Below the pieces are notes generated by a model. That model was not told the DNA's origin, ran no database searches, and was given only the letters and a program-made list of their open reading frames with translations. A DNA stretch of 10,100 nt from assembly GCA_019242065.1 (NCBI GenBank), contig JAFAWJ010000250.1, forward strand, positions 1 to 10,100, read 5' to 3'. The DNA is from Chloroflexota bacterium (GTDB lineage Bacteria; Chloroflexota; UBA6077; CF-72). Within the stretch, counting starts at the first letter, position 1. Each line of letters starts with the position of its first letter. This document shows, piece after piece, positions 6,572 through 10,100 of the stretch. The translations under genes were made by a program, and so were the position numbers.

Positions 6572-8304
6572 CAGCCGAGTGTCACGGTCCGCAGGTCGTA
6601 CTGCGCCAGCGGTGACGTTCGATAATTCTGCACTTTGCTGCTCAGCGCCTCGACATAGTTGTGGTACGCGACCGTGAGAATTGGAATGTCGTCGGCATCA
6701 ATGTCCATGACCCGTTTGTAGTGCGGCAGTGCATCCTCGTGCGAAGTGGCGAAGACCGCGCCCGTCACCTCCTGGTCCATCTCAGGATTGGAGTACTTGC
6801 CGAAGTTCGCCGAGGCGTTGGTGACGAACAGGGAGTTGATCGCGTCGGCCTCGAGTCCACTGTTCGACCCGGTGTATGAATCGGTGAGCAAAATGTCCCA
6901 GTCGTCCTTGGTCAGCTCCGCGCCGAATGCCGCGCGATCCAGTTGACCGACGTCGGCGTTGAGGCCGGCCGCCTTGGCCGCGGCCTGGATCAGCTGCGCC
7001 GTTCCGCTCAACACGTCGTCGTTGGCGGTGGTGATCACGAACCGGTCGCCGGCGTGCGCGGATTGCGCCAGCTCTGCCCTGGCTTTGTCCAGGTCCGGTG
7101 TGTCGGAAAACGGCTTGTAATTCGGGTCGAACGGCCACAGCTCAGGGCGAATGAACACCTGCCCAGGTGTCCCCTGACCTGCCCAGATGTTCTGGACGAT
7201 GGTCGAGCGGTCCATCGCGAATGCCAGAGCGCGACGCAGATTCTTATCCGTCATTGGCCCGTCCGCGCGCTTGAAGTTGATGTAGCCGTACGTGCTCGCC
7301 GGTGCCGGGACCGAGTTGATGGTGACACCCTTGCTCTTGAGCAGATCGATGTCGGTGAACGTCGGCTCCGGCGCAAGCTGGGTGATTCCGTTCGCGAGGT
7401 TCGCGTACCGCGTCGCGTTTTCGGGCACGACGTAGATGCTCAGCTGGCCGATCTTCGGCTTCAGTTCCGTCAGATAGTAGGCATCGTTGCGTGCCATCTG
7501 CATGACTGATCCCTGCTGGTAGGCCACGAACTTGAAGGGCCCGGTGCCGTCCGGTTGCTGATTGAGCTGATCCTTGGACTGCTCAGAATTGACGATCGGC
7601 AGCAACGCCAGTTTGGTCAGGAATGGACCGAACGGCTTGTTGAGCTTGAATACCACCGTGTTGGCGTCCTGGAGGGTGACGGAGTCGAGAACCGATGCCA
7701 CGGCTGAGCGCCAGATCGCGCCGTAGTCCGGCGTGAGCAGGGTGTCGAACGTGAACTTGACATCGTCCGCGGTCATTGGCTTGCCCGAGTGAAACTTCAC
7801 GTCGGAGCGCAGCGGAACGATGTAGGTCTGACCATCAGGCATCTGCGGCATCGACGCGGCGAGGTCCGGCACGATGTTGTTGGACGTGTCGTACTGATAC
7901 AGGCTGGAGAACAGCAAAACGGCTCGCCGCCGGGTGGGTGTCGAATTGAAGATCAACGGATTGAGCGAGGCCGTATCGCTCAGCTCGTCGACGCGAAACG
8001 CAGGCGCGCTACCGGTCTGGGCGGGCGCGGTGGTCGGCGCCGCGGCGGCGGCCGGTGGCGACGTGGCGGCGGTGGCCGGCCCAGCACCGGCCGCCGGTGG
8101 CGATGTTGGCGCAGTGGCGGCAGCCGTCGTCGGAGCAACTCCGGGCGGGGTCGTGGGTTGTGCTGGAGCCGCCCCGGGGGGTGTTGTCGGCGCGGAAGTG
8201 GAGGCGGCGGGGGAGCACGCGGCGAGCAAGGTTGCGGCGCTCGCCACGCCAAGCAGTCGCAAGCAGCTGCGGCGGGTCACCGGCCGTGCGCTCGAAGATG
8301 TCAT
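6571..8304 (-). CDS. Family-5 substrate-binding lipoprotein of a peptide-type ABC importer (DppA/OppA-like)
   Basis: This 577-residue protein is the extracellular receptor that delivers substrate to the importer encoded downstream. A twin-arginine-like signal TRRSCLRLLG (10-19) leads into a hydrophobic core and lipobox LLAAC, with Cys30 as the predicted lipid-anchored residue. About 70 residues of Pro/Ala/Thr-rich linker follow before the folded domain starts near FRVDELSDTASLNPL. Family-5 features include the SLNPL start, VKFHSGKPMTADDVKFTFDT and a DKARAEL segment in the second lobe. I prefer the ATG at 8304; an in-frame TTG at 8319 would add five residues. It is the first gene of the operon, 47 bases from the divergent cupin gene. 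Family-5 receptors bind peptides but also nickel chelates, haem, opines and oligosaccharides, so the ligand is not determined. Confidence 0.95.
   Translation of the reverse strand: MTSSSARPVTRRSCLRLLGVASAATLLAACSPAASTSAPTTPPGAAPAQPTTPPGVAPTTAAATAPTSPPAAGAGPATAATSPPAAAAAPTTAPAQTGSAPAFRVDELSDTASLNPLIFNSTPTRRRAVLLFSSLYQYDTSNNIVPDLAASMPQMPDGQTYIVPLRSDVKFHSGKPMTADDVKFTFDTLLTPDYGAIWRSAVASVLDSVTLQDANTVVFKLNKPFGPFLTKLALLPIVNSEQSKDQLNQQPDGTGPFKFVAYQQGSVMQMARNDAYYLTELKPKIGQLSIYVVPENATRYANLANGITQLAPEPTFTDIDLLKSKGVTINSVPAPASTYGYINFKRADGPMTDKNLRRALAFAMDRSTIVQNIWAGQGTPGQVFIRPELWPFDPNYKPFSDTPDLDKARAELAQSAHAGDRFVITTANDDVLSGTAQLIQAAAKAAGLNADVGQLDRAAFGAELTKDDWDILLTDSYTGSNSGLEADAINSLFVTNASANFGKYSNPEMDQEVTGAVFATSHEDALPHYKRVMDIDADDIPILTVAYHNYVEALSSKVQNYRTSPLAQYDLRTVTLG
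8005..8214 (-). repeat. Low-complexity Pro/Ala/Thr linker with imperfect repeats in the binding protein
   Basis: This segment directly after the lipobox Cys encodes about 70 residues almost entirely of Pro, Ala, Thr, Gly and Ser. Units such as PTTPPGAAPAQ and PTTPPGVAPTT are tandem imperfect repeats, and PTSPPAAGAG and ATSPPAAAAA look like later derivatives. The DNA is correspondingly repetitive, with GGCGGC-type blocks on the plus strand. Long linkers of this kind are common in lipoproteins that must cross a thick cell wall, and they are prone to length variation by replication slippage. Confidence 0.75.
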
Positions 8305-8351
8305 GCTGTCTCTGGTCAACTCTCTGGGTCAGGTCAGGTACGCTGCATGGT
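8305..8351. promoter_or_regulatory. Divergent control region between the ABC operon and the cupin gene
   Basis: These 47 bases must hold much of the control for both flanking genes. On the plus strand TACGCT at 8339-8344 ends seven bases before the cupin ATG at 8352, the geometry of a TANNNT -10 element of a leaderless transcript. No good Shine-Dalgarno sequence is present for the cupin. GGTCA occurs three times in the same orientation, at 8314-8318, 8327-8331 and 8332-8336, and could be an operator. For the minus-strand operon the best -10 candidate is a weak TACCAT (8352 down to 8347), inside the cupin start, giving a leader of roughly 35 bases. No clear -35 hexamer is visible for either direction. 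Confidence 0.4.
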
Positions 8352-9161
8352 ATGCCACGGCCCCACATCGAGTTTGTCCAACACCAGGATCTGCCGTTCG
8401 AGGCCGTGGAGGGCGGCGTCGACGCCAAGTTACTGAGCTGTGACACTCAGACGCGAGCGTCCAGCAGTCTGGTGCGCTACGCGGCTGGCTGGCGACGCCC
8501 GGGCGCCGTCCACTTCCTGGCCGACGATGAATTCTACGTGCTCTCAGGTGACCTGACGATCTCCGGCACCACCTATACGGAGCACTGCTACGCGTTCCTG
8601 CCGGGCGGCTATACCCAGACCGATGCCCACTCGGAGTCCGGTGCGTTGCTGATGCGCTTTGTCTCGACTGGCGCCACCGCCACACCTGGCCAGGCCCCGC
8701 CCGGGGCGCTCGACCAACAGCGCCTCGTGCGCCACCTGAACCTGTTCGAGCACCCGTGGACCGGTAACTTTCACCCCAGCTTCCCACTCGGCGCCGGGCG
8801 GAAATGGCTGCGTCGCGACCCGGTGACCACCGACGAATCCTGGATTCTGGGGACGCTGCCCCTGCGCAACGGCCGCCGTCCGGAAAAGCACCCCGTGGTG
8901 GAGGAGATGTTCCTGATCTCGGGGGAACTGATCGGTCCGCAAGGCGTCATGCGTCCTGGCGCGTACTTCTGGCGTCCGCCCGAGGCATGGCATGGACCGT
9001 ATGGCAGTAAAACGGGATGCCTGATGCTCTTCCGCACGGTCGGAGGTCCGCTGAGCACGGTCTACACCGACCACGAGCAGGACTTCGAGTGGAATCCGGA
9101 TGGCTATCACCCCATCCTGCCACCGGAGCTAGCCCGGCTTCAGTACGCCCAGACACACTGA
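8352..9161 (+). CDS. Two-domain cupin protein (bicupin, DUF4437-like)
   Basis: This 269-residue cytoplasmic protein has two cupin halves. The first (about 38-104) contains AAGWRRPGAVHFLADDEFYV and LPGGYTQTDAH, with candidate metal ligands His54, Glu60 and His93. The second (about 152-230) contains KHPVVEEMFLISGEL and RPGAYFWRPPEAWHGPYG, with candidates His180, Glu184 or Glu185 and His214. Neither half has the classic HxH pair, so metal binding may be altered or lost in one of them. The layout resembles the ChrR-like/DUF4437 cupins, which are usually uncharacterised. I set the start at the ATG at 8352: upstream codons in this frame lie antisense to the binding-protein gene, and the protein becomes cupin-like only after this Met. 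It is transcribed away from the ABC operon, and its 3' end overlaps the convergent membrane-protein gene by 33 bases. Its enzymatic or sensory role is unknown. Confidence 0.88.
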   Translation: MPRPHIEFVQHQDLPFEAVEGGVDAKLLSCDTQTRASSSLVRYAAGWRRPGAVHFLADDEFYVLSGDLTISGTTYTEHCYAFLPGGYTQTDAHSESGALLMRFVSTGATATPGQAPPGALDQQRLVRHLNLFEHPWTGNFHPSFPLGAGRKWLRRDPVTTDESWILGTLPLRNGRRPEKHPVVEEMFLISGELIGPQGVMRPGAYFWRPPEAWHGPYGSKTGCLMLFRTVGGPLSTVYTDHEQDFEWNPDGYHPILPPELARLQYAQTH

Positions 9162-9827
9162 CACGATCACGCAGGCGTACATCGTCAGCACGATCGGGTG
9201 CGTGAGGCTCAGCCGCCGATACAGCGCATCTTCTCGCTCCGGCGTGCTTCCCAGCCGATGGATCTCGGCCATGATGGCCATGCTCGACGTGCCCGGCATC
9301 AGCCGCAGCGCATTGCCGACCAGGATCACCAGTCCGAATAGCGCGACCTTCAGTGATAGCCACGTCGTCTTGAAGACGACCAGCCCCACTCCACCGCCTA
9401 GCAGTGCGCCGAGGATGGCCGCCACCCACACCCAGCGCGCCCACAGATCCACGCGTCGATAGGTGCGCAGCCAGGTGTGCTCTCTTGCGCGCAGCTTGCC
9501 CGCGCTTTCGAGGCGGTGCTGCAGCGCAAACGTGTACAGGATCGCCATACACCACACGACGGCGATACTCCACATCCCGACCACCACTCCAGCCGGCAGC
9601 GTCGCCCAGTCGCCCAGGTAGCCCAGGTTGAGGCCGACCGCGAAGATCAGCGGCACGCTCAGCCGCGGCCCGAGGTCGAGATAGCCCATCAGCCGGCTGA
9701 CCAGGAAGCGGGCTTCGGGCTGATACACACGATTGCGAATCATGTGTGAGCCGATGAACACGCCCGCGTCGACCCCCAGCCAGCTGACCGTCAGGAGAAT
9801 GTGCAGCACGACCAGCACTCCGTACAT
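9129..9827 (-). CDS. Six-helix integral membrane protein, CopD/DUF2269-like
   Basis: This 232-residue protein has six likely membrane helices at about 4-27, 52-72, 79-101, 131-151, 157-176 and 209-228. The first helix carries LHILLTVSWLG (8-18), the His plus WxG pattern of CopD, DUF2269 and related membrane proteins, some of which bind haem or copper. Basic loops around 102-126 (QHRLESAGKLRARE and RTYRR) are probably cytoplasmic, and an amphipathic stretch (about 181-205) precedes the last helix. The ATG at 9827 is chosen because the protein becomes hydrophobic only there, and the upstream frame lies antisense to the amidohydrolase gene. No Shine-Dalgarno sequence is visible. The gene is convergent with the cupin and divergent from the amidohydrolase. 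Family assignment is by pattern only; transport, redox or structural roles are all open. Confidence 0.82.
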   Translation of the reverse strand: MYGVLVVLHILLTVSWLGVDAGVFIGSHMIRNRVYQPEARFLVSRLMGYLDLGPRLSVPLIFAVGLNLGYLGDWATLPAGVVVGMWSIAVVWCMAILYTFALQHRLESAGKLRAREHTWLRTYRRVDLWARWVWVAAILGALLGGGVGLVVFKTTWLSLKVALFGLVILVGNALRLMPGTSSMAIMAEIHRLGSTPEREDALYRRLSLTHPIVLTMYACVIVSVCLGVLKPG

Positions 9828-9863
9828 GCGACAGCCCAGCGTACAATGGGCGCTCGGTTGCGT
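9828..9863. promoter_or_regulatory. Divergent promoter region with overlapping back-to-back -10 hexamers
   Basis: This 36-base region separates the membrane-protein and amidohydrolase starts. On the plus strand TACAAT (9842-9847) differs from the -10 consensus at one position and predicts a start near 9854, about ten bases before the amidohydrolase ATG. On the minus strand TACGCT (9843 down to 9838) fits TANNNT and predicts a start near 9831, only a few bases before the membrane-protein ATG. The two hexamers share the TA at 9842-9843. No convincing -35 elements or ribosome-binding sites are seen, so both messages may have very short leaders. Confidence 0.45.
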
Positions 9864-10100
9864 ATGGCCCGTTTTGATCTGGTAGTTCGCAATGGCACGC
9901 TGGTTGTGCCGTTTGTCGGCACATTCCGAGCCGACGTCGCCGCGCGCGACGGCAAGATCGTGCACATCGGCGAGGCAATCGAGACGGCTCACGCCGACGC
10001 CGTCGTCGACGCTACAGAAAAACTCGTGTTTCCCGGCGGTGTGGACGCCCACTTCCATATTGGCATCTACCGCCCGGTCGCCGAAGACGCCGAGAGTGAG
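9864..10100 (+). CDS. Cyclic amidohydrolase N-terminus (hydantoinase/dihydroorotase/allantoinase superfamily), cut by window end
   Basis: The first 79 codons of a longer gene are visible, with no stop before the window ends. The protein opens with the typical small beta domain, FDLVVRNGTLV (4-14), continues with ADVAARDGKIVHIGE (23-37) and VVDATEKLVFPGGVDAH (47-63), and reaches the first metal-binding HxH as His63-Phe-His65 in DAHFH. These are the signatures of amidohydrolase-superfamily enzymes that open cyclic amides such as hydantoins, dihydropyrimidines, dihydroorotate or allantoin at a binuclear metal centre. The following GIYRPVAEDAESE resembles the allantoinase or hydantoinase side rather than urease-type members, but the specific substrate needs the rest of the protein. 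The start at 9864 follows a TACAAT hexamer by 16 bases; a TTG two codons earlier (9858) is an alternative. It may open a separate rightward catabolic operon. Confidence 0.85.
   Translation, partial: MARFDLVVRNGTLVVPFVGTFRADVAARDGKIVHIGEAIETAHADAVVDATEKLVFPGGVDAHFHIGIYRPVAEDAESE

Noticed and set aside
5372..6625. Long plus-strand frame of 417 codons antisense to the methyltransferase and small gene
   Set aside because: It is an Arg/His-rich antisense shadow without motifs. The minus strand encodes a clear SAM-binding fold with tight operon junctions.
8005..8214. GGC-rich repeats as a CRISPR or intergenic repeat array
   Set aside because: The repeats are in frame and encode the Pro/Ala/Thr linker of the binding protein, with no spacer structure.
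8055..8351. Upstream extension of the cupin by 99 codons
   Set aside because: It lies antisense to the binding-protein signal and linker, is Arg/Ser-rich, and the cupin homology begins at the ATG at 8352.
8352..9161. Cupin as a ureidoglycine aminohydrolase (also a bicupin) working with an allantoinase
   Set aside because: The context is tempting, but the residues around the motifs do not resemble that family and the metal-ligand pattern differs.
9828..10058. N-terminal extension of the membrane protein to 10058
   Set aside because: This stretch is antisense to the amidohydrolase start, is hydrophilic, and precedes the first membrane helix that begins right at the ATG at 9827.

Overview
The window is G+C-rich, tightly packed bacterial DNA with almost no non-coding sequence. 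The lipoprotein signal followed by a long Pro/Ala/Thr-rich linker, the scarcity of Shine-Dalgarno sequences and the apparent near-leaderless starts fit a high-GC Chloroflexota bacterium (Thermomicrobia-like or a soil relative). An actinobacterium cannot be excluded. This placement is inference, because no rRNA or marker gene is present.

Minus strand, 8304 down to 81: one continuous block of nine genes whose neighbours overlap by 1 to 32 bases or are separated by only 1 to 2. In transcription order it encodes a family-5 substrate-binding lipoprotein, a class I SAM-dependent methyltransferase with an unusual N-terminal half, a 93-residue helical protein I do not recognise, the two permeases and two ATPases of a DppBCDF/OppBCDF-type importer, a GlcG/HbpS (DUF336) protein and a CitE-like HpcH/HpaI-family lyase. 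The importer is complete. The methyltransferase and small protein lie inside it, between the binding protein and the first permease. The GlcG and CitE-like genes follow as a coupled tail. The simplest reading is a substrate-specific uptake and processing operon: capture and import of a peptide-like or other polar compound, methylation of something, and C-C cleavage of a CoA thioester or 2-keto acid derivative. The substrate cannot be read from the sequence.

Plus strand, 8352 to 9161: a divergently transcribed two-domain cupin, separated from the operon by 47 bases that carry three GGTCA repeats and a TACGCT hexamer exactly where a leaderless promoter would place it.

Minus strand, 9827 to 9129: a six-segment membrane protein (CopD/DUF2269-like) that converges on the cupin gene with a 33-base 3' overlap. 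From the same short intergenic region, the start of a cyclic amidohydrolase (hydantoinase/dihydroorotase/allantoinase superfamily) runs rightwards off the window. The two starts share what look like overlapping back-to-back -10 hexamers.

I see no RNA genes, insertion sequences, phage genes, CRISPR arrays or clear intrinsic terminators. The most unusual content is the methyltransferase plus 93-residue protein built into a peptide-type ABC operon with a GlcG/CitE-like tail.
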